A stretch of 64,000 bases of DNA from Symbiodinium natans (GCA_905221605.1 CAJNDS010002322.1:412081-476080); one strand, 5' to 3'; positions 30,000 through 40,880 are shown, counted from the stretch's first letter. The notes: generated by a model from the sequence alone, not told the origin. Translations and numbers: made by a program.

Positions 30000-30545
30000 T
30001 TGAGCTGGGTCTTGTGGACAAGCATTTTAAATTTTCATGAATACTTAAACCCAAGAAGGAACAAACATGATCATTTTCAAATCGCACCCCAACAATGGTG
30101 CAGTTAGGTTTCGGTGTCTGAGAGTCGACTGAAGCCTCAAGCCCCCTAAACACCAAAGTCCAAAAAGTAGTCGATCGTAAATCCCCTAACCCCTATCCCC
30201 CCAAAACTCTTGAGACTTTATAGAAGTCTTCAGCCCCACTTTGAAGGCCCGATCCGGCGGGTGCCCTGAACAATAGACCCTAGACCCTAAAAGGCAACCC
30301 AAAAAGCTCAGCCTTATAAACCCTTAAAGCACTTGTAAGCCCCAACAAATCCCTAAACGCTATGAACCCTATGAACCTTGTGAACCCTATAAACCCTATG
30401 AACCCTATGAACCTGAACCCTAAACCCTAAACCCACAACCCACAAGCCCTGAACCTAACCCCAGCCCGAAAACGCTAGCCCTCAACTTGAACGGTTTTGG
30501 GTTTAGGGTTTAGGGTTTAGAGTTTAGGGTTTAGGGTTTAGGGTT
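30000..30545. other. Spacer, no gene seen
   Basis: Unique sequence to about 30350, CCCTATGAA-type repeats at 30355-30410, then arrays. No exon call. Confidence 0.4.
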
Positions 30546-30571
30546 TAGGAGGGTGCACGCTGGCCATGCAG

Positions 30572-30639
30572 GTTTCACCCTGAAGCGTGGGCCCGCCTCG
30601 GCAGTCCTCCCGGGAAAAAAAGCACTTCCGGCAGCGCAG
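30572..30639 (+). CDS. Exon candidate, unknown protein
   Basis: Frame FHPEAWARLGSPPGKKSTSG, then SA, from the acceptor CCATGCAG to the GT donor GCGCAG|GTTGGG, which leads into TTTAGGG. TTTAGGG also precedes it. Confidence 0.42.
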
Positions 30640-31480
30640 GTTGGGTTTAGGGTTTAGGGTTTAGGGTTTAGGGTTTAGGGTTTAGGGTTTAGGGTTTAGG
30701 GTTTACGGTTTAGGGTTTACGGTTTAAGGGTTTAGGGTTTAGGGTGTAAGGGTTTAAGTGTTTAGAGGTTTAGGGTTTGGGGTTTGGGGTTTAGGGGTGT
30801 AGGGGATTAGGGGTGTAGGGGCTTAGGGTTGAGGGGTTTGGGGTTTGGGGTTTAAGTTCCGTTTTGGGGGATTCTGGCTGGGGGGGAGTGTGTGGGTAGT
30901 TCTCTGCATCCCCGATACGCCTGCAAGTCTGCGATTCAGGATTTGGGGTTTAGGGTCGAGGTTTGCCGGGCCCTAAGCCCTACCCCCCCCCCCCCCCGAA
31001 GCTCCCTGCGCTCTTTCCAGAACTTACCATGTGTGTAGGGCCCGTATAATTGGTTTACCTGGGAAACTCATGTTTTACGTGAGGCTTCAGGACAGGTAAC
31101 AGTCCGCAAGAGTCTACTTTGACCCTAAGCTCCATCAACGCACACACCTATTTGCAGCCGGCATGGGCAACTCGGTTTAGGGCTCAGGGCGTTTAGGCAT
31201 TTATCTTTTGGAGGTTAAAGTGTAACATTTAACCTGGGCCCATTAAACTCGTGTCTTGCGTTAGGCCCTGGGCTTCTGGAGGGGTACGAGTTCTACATTA
31301 ACCCCAAGCTCCATCAACTTACGCACCCATTTGCCCCAAAACCCTTAACCCCTACTCGAACCCGTACACCCTAAACCCCTAACCCAAAAATCCGAAACCC
31401 TAATCCCTAAACCTAAAACCCTATAAACCACCCTAAACCCTAAAACCTAAACTCCAAACCCTAAACCCTAAACCCTAAAA
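30640..31480. other. Long TTTAGGG field and a divergent duplicated segment
   Basis: Arrays with TTTAGGGG and TTTACGG variants to 30855. Then two related segments of about 130 bp (about 31030-31155 and 31205-31335) share phrases such as AAGCTCCATCAAC and TATTTGC. No coding call. Confidence 0.5.
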
Positions 31481-31487
31481 CCCCGAG

Positions 31488-31581
31488 CCTTCCGTCGCAC
31501 CTCCTCCTCAAGCGACTCCGCGAGCGAACCCCTACGCTTCCTGCGACTCCATGCCTGAAAACTTCCCCCGGAAGTGTACAG
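31488..31581 (+). CDS. Exon candidate, proline-rich
   Basis: Frame PSVAPPPQATPRANPYASCD, then SMPENFPRKCT, from the acceptor CCCCGAG to the GT donor TACAG|GTTTAGGG, so the donor is the first base pair of a telomere-like array. C-rich array before. Confidence 0.42.
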
Positions 31582-31639
31582 GTTTAGGGTTTTTAGGTTT
31601 TAGGGTTTGGGGTTTAGGGTTTAGGGTTTAGGCATTTAG

Positions 31640-32335
31640 GGTTTATGCATGAAGCTCGGGGATTCTTCCTAAAGCCTACAGGCTTAGACCCTGGTGCCAC
31701 CTTGAGTCTGAGTGGCGTTCTGGGCCCCGAGCCCTACACCCCCTTTTTGGTGACTTTAAGACAACCCGCTGACCCTGAAGGCGTGCGAGCCTTACCCTGG
31801 TTTAGGGTTTAGGGTTGAGGGTTTAGGGTTTAGGGTTTAGGGTTTAGGGTTTAGGGTTTAGGGCTTACAAGCCTAACCAGCACCTAGACTCTTCAGCCCT
31901 GGACCCGTAAGACCTGCAAAAGCATCTGCAGCACGCCGAACGGCGTATGGAGGCTTGCCTGAATCTTGATTGATTATAACTTTATACAAAACAATTCTAT
32001 ACCCTACTGTAAACCCTAAACCCCAAACCCTAAAAGCATATATTGAAGAGCTACGGTACCCCATGAGGGCCGGCTGTGAGGTTCAGGGCTCGAGGGCTTC
32101 ACGGTTTAAGGCTTTCGAGCTTTAGGGTGTAATATCTGAACATGTATGAATATTCATATGTATCTGTGCATACATACATATATTCATACATACTATATAT
32201 ATATATATATGTATATTCCCATATTCATTCTACTACTTCTAGGAATAAGATTTTGTTATTAGGAGTAGTGTACAGGGTGGGGGGGGGGGTTGAAGTGTTG
32301 GGCTTCGGGCTAAGGCTATAAAACCGTCGTCTACA
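31640..32335. other. Spacer, no gene assigned
   Basis: TTTAGGG array at 31800-31863, unique AT-richer sequence, TA microsatellite at 32190-32208 and G run at 32277-32290. Confidence 0.4.
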
Positions 32336-32337
32336 AG

Positions 32338-32489
32338 GCATGACGAAGTATCAACAGGTCCTGGTGCTCCAGAAGCACGACAACACAATTTATCTATGGC
32401 TGTTGCGTGCGAAACCCGCAGAACAGTTGAGGGTTCAGGCGCAATACCCGCAATACCAGCATGGAATGAGGTACCCAGAATCCGACTAA
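32338..32489 (+). CDS. 49-codon open frame, possible terminal exon
   Basis: After TCTACAAG, a frame with ATG at 32340 reads MTKYQQVLVLQKHDNTIYLW, then LLRAKPAEQLRVQAQYPQYQ and HGMRYPESD, to TAA at 32487-32489. It is in an array-free stretch. Either a small gene or a terminal exon. No homologue recognised. Confidence 0.4.
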
Positions 32490-32587
32490 ACAGGTGTTTG
32501 TGTGCTTCCTTCCAGAAGAGTACTACCTATGGACCGCCTGGGTATAGTGCAGCATGCCACAAGGTCCCAAGCTGAGCATTCTTTCAT

Positions 32588-32702
32588 AACCCAGACAGTC
32601 CATTTGTAGTACTACTATGGAGTTAGGTACCTCAAAACCCTATTTAGTATGGTTGTTGGGTACCTAATTCCATAGCAGTACTACAAATGGACCCTCTGGG
32701 TA
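32588..32702. mobile_element. Inverted-repeat element, family F, long arms
   Basis: Left arm 32590-32631 (CCCAGACAGTCCATTTGTAG...) pairs with right arm 32659-32700 (...CTACAAATGGACCCTCTGGG). Arms of about 42 bp with few mismatches and a loop of about 27 bp. A fragment of an arm also occurs at 32523-32548. Non-coding hairpin, MITE-like. Confidence 0.8.
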
Positions 32703-34260
32703 ACTTCGTAATGGGACGAGTGCTGGATGATGTGTTTTGTCCTCCTTCTGACAAGGTCGATGCTCTTCATTCTCGTTTTGGCAAAAGTGTGAACGTTAAG
32801 ATCCTGGGTTGTCGCCTATTCCCATGTAAAAAATGGTACTCGTAACTTTTGAACGAAGGAAAATCCCTTGAAGCCATCGGTTTGGTATTCTTTCCAATAC
32901 AACATGCTTCGTGCGCGCTCATGTGTGTGAACTTAACCGTTGGAGCGATGTAGGAGAAGTAACGAAACCTCAACCTTAAACCCTAGCACGAAGACCCCCA
33001 GACTGGCCCCCAGACGCTTTGCCAGGCTCCCGAAGCAGGCAGATGATGAGCTCCTTCCCCAGGCAAGGTTTCAGGGTTTAGGGTTTAGGGCTCAGGGGCC
33101 TCGAGGGGGTTTCGGGGGTCTTAGAGATGGGAGAGAGGTCCGGGAAATTTAGGGTCTGGGTGGTTTTGGTGGCTTCTTGTTGGGGAGGATTGGCGGAAAA
33201 AATGCTTGGTCTTGGGTTTGTTCGGGTCCTGGGTGCTTTGAAGGGGGTTTTTTCGGAGACAACCCAGTCCAAAGCACAGAGGGTCCTTCTTGGTAGCTGA
33301 CTGGGACCCTGTTGCCCTTGTTGGGTTTTTGGGCTCCCTTATAAAACTGCTTCACACCAAAAAGGGTACCCTGATTGTAATATGGCTACTGGGCTACCCA
33401 GCCTTATAATACGAGCCTAAACCCCAAACCCTAAGCACAACGTTCATTTCTACGGGCGTACTCCCGAAGACTGCCTAAACTTTTTGTGTAGAGTTTAGGG
33501 TTTAGGGTTTGGGGTTTTCCGTGGGTAGCGGGTCGCCCTAGACTATAAACCCTCACCCTAAATCCTCCCCTCCTTTAAGGACCCTCTACAGAAACCCCAA
33601 AAAAGTTGGAACATACTTATCCCCCTACCCCAAAAGGTATACGAAAGGGAATCCCAGCTCTAGTCATCCTTGAACCATGTTCCAACTTTCTGAACTTTAT
33701 TGTAAGTAACTCACGTGAGGACATGGTCTGGCCTGTTGGCCATGGCTACCCTGGCCCAGGCCCAACTCTCGGGGTTGTTTTTGGGGTTCAGGGCTTCGGG
33801 CTGTTGGCTTGTAGAGTCTCGCTAGGGTTTAGGGGTTTGAGGCTTCAGGCTTAGGGCTTAGCTTATAGGGTTTAGGAGTCCTTAACTCTAGACCCGAAAC
33901 CGGGTTAATTAGCTGTAGAGACCCGAGGGCGTGCTCTGCCAGCTGTTCGGAGCGAATTTGGGGCTTCTTGGGTATAGGGACTGCACTCGAGGGGACGAAG
34001 CTTGAAGGGCTCAGGGTTGGTGCTTGAGGGTTCTTGGCTTCCAGGCTGGTGGGAATCCAACCTCCCCTGCCTCCCTCACCCCAACGCCCACCCCCTGCCT
34101 CGCCCTCTCCCCACATATCACACCCGAACCCTGAACATGTGGATCATGTTAGCCTTCTGCCGCCCGGCTAGGATTGTTTGAAGTTTTGGGTGCAGGGCAT
34201 TGGGACACCGGTAGGGCCGACACCATACTCGAATCGAAGCTTGAGAGGGGTTTAGGGTTT
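32703..34260. other. Mostly unique region, no gene assigned
   Basis: Few arrays (short ones at 33070 and 33490). A family A fragment lies at about 33325-33405. A small inverted-repeat element with AAAGTTGGAACATAC facing GTTCCAACTTT lies at about 33603-33690. Open frames of 60-95 codons are present on both strands without convincing edges. Confidence 0.4.
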
Positions 34261-34321
34261 AGGCTTTAGGCTTTAGGCTTTAGGGTTTGGGAATGTAACA
34301 TCGACATATATGGCCTGGCAG

Positions 34322-34430
34322 CAGTGAGGGCACCGCAAGATTCCGAATCCAAGATGCGGACAGCCATTTGCATTCTGGAGGGCAGGGCTGCCTGAGAATG
34401 GTATGCCATGACTCGCGCAGCTCCGAGTAA
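34322..34430 (+). CDS. Possible terminal exon, competing frames
   Basis: After TGGCAG a + frame reads SEGTARFRIQDADSHLHSGG, then QGCLRMVCHDSRSSE, and stops at TAA 34428-34430. A - strand frame over 34290-34478 is open for about 60 codons and also looks protein-like, so strand and frame are uncertain. Confidence 0.28.
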
Positions 34431-34484
34431 TGACAGGGGCTTTTTGAGCCCCTGCACAACCTCCGCAAGCCAGGAGCAGAACAG

Positions 34485-34506
34485 CGGGGGGGGGGGGGGG
34501 GGGGGG
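34485..34506. repeat. G run
   Basis: About 22 G. On the - strand frame it appears as poly-Pro. Confidence 0.9.
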
Positions 34507-34846
34507 TAGAGCTTGTCTAGCACACCCTCAACCCTAACCCGGCTGATCTGAGCCCAAAACCCCCTGAAACCGGAGCGTTCAGCCAAGAGCCCAAGACCAA
34601 CGCGGAGTCCCTCAAAACCCTATAGGCCCAAAACTCTAGAACCCCCCAAACCCTGAGTCCCAAACCCCCCAAAATTCCTGAAACCCTAAACAGCCTCAAA
34701 GCCTAACACCCCGAGACCCTAATTAAACTAATTCAACCCCCAACCCCAAAACCCAGAATCCTAAAACGCCAAAACCCCAGAACCCTAAAACCCGAAACCC
34801 CCAAGCCCCCCAAAACCCCCAAAGCCCTAAACCGCCCCAACTTTAG

Positions 34847-36170
34847 AAATCAGGTCAGAGGGCAGGGCTGGCTCTGAAAAGGGCAAGGTCCTGCAGGCAT
34901 ACAGCCCTCTCTCCCACTTGATCAAGGCAGCAGGTGAATATGAGACAAAGCAGCCCACCAAGATGTCCGGCCTTAGGTCCAGAAAAGCTGGCATCATTAA
35001 TTTGGTGGACACCATTTCAGCCAACATCAATAAGGCTGGTGGTCTCAGAATCGAAGTGAGGATGAGAGCTGGCATGGGCAGCAGCACCTGCCAGAGGACC
35101 TTGCCCAGGCAAAGCAAATCCTGGCGAGGGTGAGGGGCCTCATGTGTGATGGTGCCATCAGATTGAAGTGCATCCCAGTCGACTCCTACTTGGATTTCAT
35201 CCAGAAGGAGCTGGCCTCTGCAATTAACAAGCAAGTGTTTGCTGGCATGAGGAACACTGGCCCTGACCCCAACAACCAAGGCCAGATGCAGAGGTTCGCC
35301 AGCAAGGTGCAGAGCCGGAGCTTTCTGATGGCCAACATTGGCCTGGTCTCTGGCCACTTTGCAAGGCTTATCAAAAATGGTGTGTCTTGCCAGGACCACC
35401 CACTCAGGTATGTGCCAGCACCTATGGCAGCAGCCCCCATGCCAGCAGCAGGGATGCCCCAAGGTGCAACTGCTGCAGAGGAAGGTGCAGAAGAGGAGGA
35501 TTTGGAAGAGGATCCTGAGCCCAGGACTGCACCTTCCAGGCATGAGGTGGACCAGAAGGCCCCTGCCACCCATCAGGAAAAGGTTCTGATGGAGCAAATC
35601 TCCTTCCAGATCAAGAGGACAAGGGACCTCACGGAGTGGATTGTCTTCAAGTATCTTCCTGGCTGGGGTCCTGAGCAGAACAAGCTGAAGATCAGTGGCT
35701 ACTACCCCTCCAAGCATGTAGCCTGCAGGGCTATCTTGGAGTGGGCTGGGGACGACTGGAAAAGGAGAGTTGCTGCCAAGGCAACCTCACTTGCCCTTGT
35801 TCCAGCCCAGAGCCAGCAGCTGGAAGCAACAGCTAAAGAGGCAAGAATTTCTGCCAGCATCCGAAAAATGAGGAGTGATTACCTGGAGCACCTGGCCAAA
35901 TTCCTGCCCCAAGATGAAGTGGCCAATGATCCAACAGGGGAGCTCCTGGGCCAGCTAGTAGAAGATGATCACCTCTCCTTGGCTTTGAGTAGATGTGCCA
36001 CTGAATCCTCAGATGTTTGGCAAGAGACTCTCCAGATGGTCTTGAAGGTGGAGACTGACAGGTGGGAGGGTCATGTAGTCCATTTTGGACCTCAAGCCCT
36101 ACTGGCAGTTTTGGGAGCACAAAACTTGCAAATCCCAAAAACGGTAGACCGCAAGACCCCAAATTCCTAA
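34847..36170 (+). CDS. Long intron-poor coding segment with an apparent frameshift
   Basis: Two overlapping + frames share one protein-like composition. Frame one, from about 34847, contains KGKVLQAYSPLSHLIKAAGE and KAGIINLVDTISANINKAGG and runs to TGA at 35131-35133. The other, 35034-36170, continues with LPEDLAQAKQILARVRGLMC and ends with TAA. The best switch point is around 35070-35085, so a one-base indel, pseudogene or sequencing error is likely. The second part has an acidic linker (EEGAEEEDLEEDPEP), then a mixed domain with TEWIVFKYLPGWGPEQNKLK, and helical stretches to the end. Third codon positions are less GC-rich than in the CHCHD2-like genes and there is no array inside 1.3 kb, unlike all surroundings. 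A long - strand frame (34827-35717) is its shadow. No family recognised. The last 20 codons run into CCCTAAA-like sequence and may be intron. Confidence 0.5.
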
Positions 36171-36352
36171 ACCCCGAAGCCCGACATCCTCCCACCCTAA
36201 AACCCCGAAACTCTACCTCCTCAAACCCAAAAACCTAAACCCCAAACACTAAACCCCAAACCCCCAAAACCCTAAACTCCAAATCCTAGACCCTAAGGCC
36301 AAGCCTCTTAAACCCCAAAACCCCTAGACCCCCCCAGACCCTAAAACCCTAA

Positions 36353-36412
36353 ACCCCTAAACCCCTAAACCCCTAAACCCCTAAACCCCTAAACCCCTAA
36401 ACCCCTAAACCC
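36353..36412. repeat. CCCCTAAA (8-mer) array
   Basis: About seven units of CCCCTAAA, a variant private to this spot and, in the other orientation, to 50636-50870. Confidence 0.85.
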
Positions 36413-36432
36413 AAAACCCCAAGCTATTCTAG

Positions 36433-36510
36433 GGACCGCCAGCTTCGGCGACGGCTGCCCCTCTGGCCATGGTACCCGGGCTCGCCCCCGAATTCCGGCT
36501 TGCAGTTGCG
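36433..36510 (+). CDS. Exon candidate, Ala/Pro-rich
   Basis: Frame GPPASATAAPLAMVPGLAPE, then FRLAVA, 26 whole codons from TATTCTAG to the GT donor TTGCG|GTTTAGGG. C-rich before, TTTAGGG directly after. Phase 0 at both ends. Confidence 0.42.
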
Positions 36511-36686
36511 GTTTAGGGTTTTGGGTTTAGGGTTTAGGGTTTAGGGTTTAGGATAGTTTAGGGTTCAGGATTCAGGGTTCAGGATTTAGGGTTTGGGGTT
36601 TTTGGTTTGGGGTTTAGGTTCGAGTTGGGCTTCGAGGCCTTTTCTTCGGGAGGTCCGGGCTTATGGTTTTGAGGGTTCGGGATATA

Positions 36687-36858
36687 CCTGGAGGATAGGG
36701 TACTTGTTAACCAATTCTAACTGTACTTATAAACCCTAAACCCTAAACCCTAAACCCTAAACCCTAAACCCTAAACCGCACTTATAAGGCCCTGAAGTGC
36801 CCCAATATGGTTAAAAGTACAGGTTATAATAACTGGTCATAAGTACCATGAACCTCCA
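36687..36858. mobile_element. Family D element carrying a telomere-like array with 8-bp flanks
   Basis: Left arm CCTGGAGGATAGGGTACTTG pairs with right arm AAGTACCATGAACCTCCA. Inside, a CCCTAAA array of about six units (36734-36778) is flanked by the identical 8-mer ACTTATAA. Confidence 0.75.
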
Positions 36859-37160
36859 CGTAGGGAGTCATTTGCGTTAGGTTCGTGGCACCGTGGTGGG
36901 GGAAGACGGGCTACGAGGCTGCCGTGAATTAAGGAATCTTAAGGCAGATACCATAGTGGGGGAATGAGGGCCATGTTCTTTTGTGGTTGTAGAGGTTTGG
37001 AGCTTAAGTAGGGTTTCTTTACTTTATGTGCCACATCATGAGGGATTGGGAGTGTAGGGTTTGAAGGCTCCTTTGGGCGTGGAAATGTCTGTGGCCCCAA
37101 ACCCTGAACCCGAAACCCTAAGCCCGAAGCCGTAAGCCCTAAGTCCTAAACCCCACGAGC
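36859..37160. other. Spacer, no gene seen
   Basis: Unique sequence with repeated phrases such as ACCATAGTGGGGGAA, then arrays from 37095. Confidence 0.4.
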
Positions 37161-37164
37161 CAAG

Positions 37165-37204
37165 GATACCCTGGCAGCCACAGCCTTCGACCAGGCCCAA
37201 GCAG
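37165..37204 (+). CDS. Exon candidate, unknown protein
   Basis: Frame DTLAATAFDQAQA from GAGCCAAG to a GA donor (AAGCAG|GAATTG). C-rich before, G-rich after. Confidence 0.33.
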
Positions 37205-37867
37205 GAATTGATTTTGTTGATTGAGGTGTAGGCAAGGTTTCGGGTTTTGGGTTGAGGGTTTCGGGTTTGCGGTTGGGTTTTGGGGTTTTGGGATTAAGGG
37301 TTTAGGTTTGAGGATTAGGGTTCAGGGTTTGGGGTTTAATGTTTAGGGCCTACGTAAATCTTAAACCCTAAACCCTAAGCCCGGTTTTGCTCAAGAAACA
37401 AAATTGCGACGCTGCGCGATCACCTAGCACGTAGACCGCCACTAGCCTCCGCCGCAATCTCTCGAGCACAGCACTTGTTTTTTTATGATTGAAGTCTGCC
37501 TGGGCCCTCGAACGGAACCTGTGCACACTTTAGTCGGGTTTAGGGTTTAGGGTTTAGGGTCTAGGGTTTAGGGTTTAGGGTTTAGGCAGAGGCCTTGTTC
37601 TGAAGGTGGGTTCGGGTTTCGGGTTTCCGGTTTTAGGGTTAGGGTTTGGGGTTTAGGGTTTAGGGTTCCGGGTTGTCGGGTTGCCGGTTTGCAGGCTCAT
37701 GGGTAGCTACAAAGGAGGGGTAATTAGACCCCTAAGGACCTCCCGTGTCTAGGGCGGTCTGTTGTAAGGAGTTCATGACTGAACCCCCAAAGCATGTAGT
37801 AAAGGATAAACAACAGCCCAAAACCCAGTACAATAGTGTGGGGGCATTACGTAGGTTCTATGTCTAA

Positions 37868-38006
37868 GGGTAGTTTCACGTGCCCTTGATTTGGTCACCT
37901 CTTCAGATTGTTCCTATGTATGGGCCCTTTTTGTTGTACAGGGTATTTAAGGGGTATATAAAGGGTTCCCTTCAAGCGCCCATATTACGAGACCATATAA
38001 CTACCC
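37868..38006. mobile_element. Inverted-repeat element, family C
   Basis: GGGTAGTTTCACGTG... facing ...GACCATATAACTACCC, about 139 bp, with an internal TATGGGCCC motif. Compare the best copy at 61063. Confidence 0.7.
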
Positions 38007-38244
38007 TAAGACTATGGCTTCTTTGGGTTGGTGGTCTCCTTAAGTCGGGTCTCTGTAAGTAGGGCCTCTGCTAAATGAGGGGTTCCTATAGGGTATCTTG
38101 GGGCTATATTCAGGTAAGCGCCCGCCGGCCTTTATAACTATGGCTCTTGAAGCAGCAGGTCTGAGGGTTTTAGGGTTGGGGCCTTAAGGGGTTTAGGATT
38201 CAGGGCTTAGGGTTTAAGGTTTAGGGTTTAGGATCCCAGTCCAG

Positions 38245-38292
38245 GCGGAGCTGGCTTTGGACGCCAAGGCGCTCACCTTCCACGGCTGTTAG
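38245..38292 (+). CDS. Possible terminal exon
   Basis: Frame AELALDAKALTFHGC then TAG (38290-38292), from the acceptor AGTCCAG. A TTTAGGG array precedes and C-rich sequence follows the stop. Confidence 0.35.
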   Translation, partial: AELALDAKALTFHGC

Positions 38293-38489
38293 CCCGCCCT
38301 AAACCCTATAAACCCCAAACTCCAAAACCCCCTAAACCCTAAACCCGAAATCCTAAACCCTAGCCTTAAACCCTAAACCCTAAGTTTTCTGCCACCTTGA
38401 CTTTGTTTGAGACGGCTTGTCGGTGGATCGGTGGGCTGGGTGATTGATCTTGCGGATGGAGGTTTGTTGTGCGGTGTAGTGTAGTGGAA

Positions 38490-38622
38490 GTATGAGGGTC
38501 CCTTACCTTCTTAAACTTGAACGGATTCTGGAGTATGGGCCCTTTGGGTTTTGTAGGGGTATAAGGGGCTTATCAGGGTTCCCCAGTTAAGGGCCCAACT
38601 TGAGGGACCGTGTAACTACCCT
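38490..38622. mobile_element. Inverted-repeat element, family C, left end diverged
   Basis: Right end GGGACCGTGTAACTACCC and the internal GGAGTATGGGCCCTTT match family C. Confidence 0.6.
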
Positions 38623-38639
38623 AAGATAGGGCTGTAGGG

Positions 38640-39040
38640 CTTAGGGTCTAAGGCTTGTAGCAGGCCAGTGGTAGCATGTGGCAGGCTTCAGGTATAGGGT
38701 GCATCTGAGCGAGGGTGTGCGCTCGGCTCACCAAAGTGTCGTCCCTGAGGGTTTAGGGTTGAACTTGCTTTGTTGAACTTTAAGCTTTTTCGGTTTCCTT
38801 ATTTTGTAGGAACAATAAAGTTTAACCTTTTTGTCCCCTTGGTTATTGGAGAAGTAAGTGAATCCCTAAACCCCAAACCCTAAACCCCAAACCTTAAACT
38901 CCCACGTTGTCGACTTTCAGCAAGCCCCCAGTCTGGCTTTCTTCTTTTAGGGCTGGGTCCCTTGTGGTAAGACCGTCTTTGAACAACCTTAAGCCCTAAA
39001 CCCTAAACCCTACACCCTAAGCCCTAAAACCTCAACCCTA
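38640..39040. other. Spacer, no gene assigned
   Basis: Unique sequence and short arrays. Nothing defensible. Confidence 0.4.
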
Positions 39041-39044
39041 AACG

Positions 39045-39850
39045 TTTGCTCGGGTCTCGGTGTTGCTTTGCAAACCATGCATCAGCGTCTTCAACGTGCT
39101 GCACAGCCAGCCGGTTCCGAATGGAATCACAAAATGCAGAAACAGAAATGACAATGTAATAGTGGCTCAGTGCATCAATATAAGAATGGAATGTTAGAAT
39201 GACATAAGAAAGTAATCTTACAGCAAGACAAAGAATGTAGAAATACAGTATTTCAATCATACGTATACAAGCATGCCGAATTCCCTTCTCAGTACTGCAG
39301 TGCAATGCCACGTAATGGAAGCAACCGCAATAAGAAATTGGTAGACGGGAACGGGCGGGTGCAGCCGGACACTCCATTATCACATTTTCCTACTAAGTCA
39401 TTTTATAATCACCTACTTCTGCAGTTTTCATATGTTGTTCATTGTGTTCTTGTTGCTGTTACTTATATGACTATGTTAAATGTATGTTCTTATACAGTGT
39501 ATGTTAGTATGTGATATTACTCGTTTATTGCATTATAAGTATATTATCGTATCATAGGATAGAAGTATGACAGTATCAGAGTATTATACTAATATCTCAT
39601 GTTACCGTGATATGAATATCTTGTTTTATCTGCTTCTATCATTGTACTATGTTTATACGGTTACTCTTCTATGCCAGTAGAGTATCATACTGTTATGTTA
39701 CTATGACATTATGGTATTTGATGATTGTGTCGCTCTCTGACCAAAAGCACAAATACTTCAAGCCTTGAACACTGTAAGTTTAGATCCTGCCTTCTTTCTG
39801 ACTTAGAATAGTATGGCAAGGAAGTTGGTAAGAATAGACAGCAACCAATA
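39045..39850. other. Array-free AT-richer region
   Basis: About 800 bases without telomere-like units and with more A/T than neighbours. A - strand frame of 119 codons (39024-39383) and shorter + frames are open, but none has a recognisable protein or clear edges. Confidence 0.4.
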
Positions 39851-39907
39851 ATAAACAGGGAAACCCTAAACCCCAAACCCTAAACCCTATACCCTGAATC
39901 CTGGAAG

Positions 39908-39978
39908 GCCGACTTCTCCTACGAGCCCTCCCTCCGAGGCACCCGCGCGGCCACCCCACTGCATGGAAAAAGCGGAAG
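39908..39978 (+). CDS. Exon candidate, unknown protein
   Basis: Frame ADFSYEPSLRGTRAATPLHG, then KS, from the acceptor CTGGAAG to the GT donor GGAAG|GTTTC. C-rich before, G-rich after. Confidence 0.42.
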
Positions 39979-40301
39979 GTTTCAGGGTTTATCGCCTTAG
40001 GGTTTAGGGTGTAGGGTTGAGGGTTTAGGGTTTAGGGTGCGGGTTTAGGTTTTGTGTGTGAGGTTTAGGGTATGAGGGCGTAGGGAGAACTGGGTTCAGG
40101 GTTTAGCGCTCGAGGGTTTAGATTTTTGGGTTTGAAGGTGATTTCGTTGTTTCTGAGCTTGGGTTTTGAGGGGCTTAGGGTTTAGGGTTTATGGTGCAGC
40201 GTTCGTAGCGGCATTTGTTGTGGCCTTCATACGTAGGAGTTCAGAGTATGTTAGAGTTGAAAGTGTCCCGGACCTCCAAGTGAGGTCTACCTGTAATTAG
40301 C

Positions 40302-40331
40302 GCCAACGACCTGCGCATCGTGCTTTTGCGG
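40302..40331 (+). CDS. Very short exon candidate
   Basis: Frame ANDLRIVLL from TAATTAG to a GC donor (TTGCG|GCACC). A long CCCTAAA array follows, contrary to the usual order. Confidence 0.28.
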
Positions 40332-40453
40332 CACCTAAACCCTAAACCCTAAACCCTAAACCCTAAACCCTAAACCCTAAACCCTAAACCCTAAACCCTA
40401 AACCCTAAACCCTAAACCCTAAACTATCCTAAACCCTAAACGTTGTTGCCAAG

Positions 40454-40495
40454 GCTCCGCATGCATCCGAGATCAACTCGGTGGCAGAAGTGCAG
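40454..40495 (+). CDS. Exon candidate, unknown protein
   Basis: Frame KAPHASEINSVAEVQ (leading K from the acceptor codon CCAAG), ending at a GC donor (GTGCAG|GCGCGG). It could extend to about 40504. C-rich before, G-rich after. Confidence 0.38.
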
Positions 40496-40568
40496 GCGCG
40501 GGCATGTTGGAGCGTGACACCTCTAAGGACACCCTTGTGGGGAGTAGGGTTTAGGGTTATAGGGTGTA

Positions 40569-40712
40569 GGGGTAGTAGTTTCACGAGCCCGTAGTATGGT
40601 CCCTAACCTCCTTTAAAGGTTCTGATGTATGTAGCGTATATAAGGAGTATAAAAGGGGTACCCTTTTACGGCCCCATACTAAGGGACCATGAAAGGGACC
40701 ATGAAACTACCC
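40569..40712. mobile_element. Inverted-repeat element, family C
   Basis: GGTAGTAGTTTCACGAGCCC facing GGGACCATGAAACTACCC. The right end carries a short internal duplication of GGGACCATGAAA. Confidence 0.7.
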
Positions 40713-40880
40713 GAAGACAGACCCGCAACCCCAAAGCCTCAACCTTGAACATTGTACGTGCCATACCCAGGACTGTGCTGATGCTACCCTAAGCTTACCA
40801 TGAATCCCCAAAACACCTGCAAGCATAAATGCCGTCGAACCCTGGCTTTGGGTTGTAAACCCTAAACCCTAAACCCTCAG

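Noticed and set aside
34827-35717. 296-codon frame on the - strand
   Set aside because: It lies opposite the + strand coding segment at 34847-36170, whose composition is more protein-like, and the - frame is Leu/Cys/His-rich as expected of an antisense shadow.
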